NCBI GenBank assembly: GCA_017432545.1
Contig: JAFRJA010000152.1
Span: 1 to 52,377, forward strand
DNA: 52,377 bases
DNA from: Erysipelotrichaceae bacterium
GTDB taxonomy: Bacteria > Bacillota_I > Bacilli_A > Erysipelotrichales > Erysipelotrichaceae
Reading direction: 5' to 3'
Below, one piece after another: positions 52,057-52,377 of this stretch (position 1 is the first letter of the stretch; every line of letters starts with the position of its first letter). The position numbers and the translations under genes are program-made. The notes under the pieces were generated by a model. The model did no database searches and had not been told where the DNA came from. It saw only the letters and a program-made list of their open reading frames with translations.

Positions 52057-52086
52057 AGCTGGTTCTGTATTGAATCAGCTTTTTAT
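52057..52086 (+). terminator. Terminator of the nucleoside importer operon
   Basis: AGCTGGTTC (52057-52065) / GAATCAGCT (52072-52080) with one G-U pair, then TTTTTAT. Confidence 0.8.
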
Positions 52087-52167
52087 ATGCAATTAATTAT
52101 AATAATCACTAAAAATGATATTATTTTTGTGAAATATGTATAAAATTTGTAAAAAATGCAAAAATAA

Positions 52168-52196
52168 TTGACAATAATAGCATTATATTTTAGGAT
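52168..52196 (+). promoter_or_regulatory. Strong promoter before a mini-ORF
   Basis: A perfect TTGACA (52168-52173), 17-bp spacer, TAGGAT (52191-52196). It sits in an AT-rich stretch of more than 100 bp. Confidence 0.75.
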
Positions 52197-52223
52197 TAAT
52201 GTACATATAGTGGGGAAAAGATA

Positions 52224-52286
52224 ATGTTACTAAAATTTAAAGTAAGTAATTTTGCTTCATTTAACGTTAACTTCCTGAATATTTGA
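52224..52286 (+). pseudogene. N-terminal remnant of an AAA ATPase, or a 20-aa peptide
   Basis: This is an open frame of 20 codons plus stop, with GTGGGG 7-8 bp upstream of the ATG. Its peptide MLLKFKVSNFASFNVNFLNI begins exactly like large COG1106-type ATPases of abortive-infection and OLD-like systems, which start MLxxFxVxNFxSF. The rest of the domain is missing. The most likely reading is a truncated gene with its promoter intact; a functional short peptide cannot be excluded. Confidence 0.45.
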
Positions 52287-52312
52287 CACTCAAAATAGAT
52301 AATTGTTTTCAG

Positions 52313-52370
52313 ACAAGCGTTTAAACCCTTTAAACAGTGATGTTTTGAAGGATTGGACGCTTGTTTTTGT
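52313..52370 (+). terminator. Long hairpin with T tail at the right edge
   Basis: The outer stem is ACAAGCGT (52313-52320) / ACGCTTGT (52357-52364). The inner stem is CCTTTAAAC (52327-52335) / GTTTTGAAGG (52341-52350). It is followed by TTTTGT. It acts as a terminator or as the end of a small RNA that starts at the 52168 promoter (about 170 nt). Confidence 0.6.
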
Positions 52371-52377
52371 ATGGGGA

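Noticed and set aside
1..52377. tRNA, rRNA, transposase, integrase, phage or CRISPR features
   Set aside because: I looked for their typical motifs and found none.

Overview
The window looks like a chromosomal segment of a low-GC Gram-positive anaerobe (Bacillota). An Erysipelotrichia-type gut or oral bacterium is my best guess, but no rRNA or tRNA is present to prove it. Signs are the DUF1146/YwzB and DUF937 proteins, a CcpA-type cre box, compact operons with 1-8 bp overlaps, lipoprotein solute-binding proteins and abundant T-tailed intrinsic terminators. Coding density is high. I see no phage, insertion sequence or CRISPR array.

Layout. 1-6.6 kb: amino-sugar region with three tandem SIS proteins, a lone AT-rich AAA ATPase, then a Gfo/Idh oxidoreductase, NagA and MurQ. 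6.65-11.2 kb: a membrane-anchored carboxylesterase divergent from an esterase-esterase-ATP-grasp operon that I cannot assign to a known pathway. 11.3-13.7 kb: a zinc-ribbon membrane protein and a TPM-domain secreted protein. 13.7-16.1 kb (minus): HAD, GNAT, NIF3. 16.2-20.8 kb: tsaC, CBS-type pyrophosphatase, a second nagA and small membrane proteins. 21-28.5 kb: a MarR regulator, a solute-sensing GGDEF protein, cyclophilin, glutamate dehydrogenase, C_GCAxxG_C_C protein, GtrA/Nudix, lipid kinase, DUF937. 28.6-34.6 kb: an asymmetric heterodimeric ABC exporter, patatin, pyruvate kinase.

34.7-52.0 kb is a nucleoside salvage and catabolism island. It has a FucI-fold protein, cytidine deaminase and uridine phosphorylase; a nucleoside hydrolase; a cre-controlled ABC importer of the family usually labelled ferric; and an amidohydrolase/deaminase followed by three tandem, diverged nucleoside phosphorylases and a YczE-type membrane protein. 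It ends in a complete BMP-type nucleoside ABC importer. The logic appears to be import, deamination, then phosphorolysis to a base and a pentose phosphate.

Most interesting: the three phosphorylase paralogues that all replace the usual active-site methionine of the family by asparagine; the SIS triplet whose first member has lost the family motifs; the esterase-esterase-ATP-grasp cassette; a probable stand-alone structured small RNA at 37143-37250; a terminator-bearing leader in front of the deaminase operon; several apparently leaderless genes; and a tiny, promoter-equipped remnant of an AAA ATPase at the right edge.
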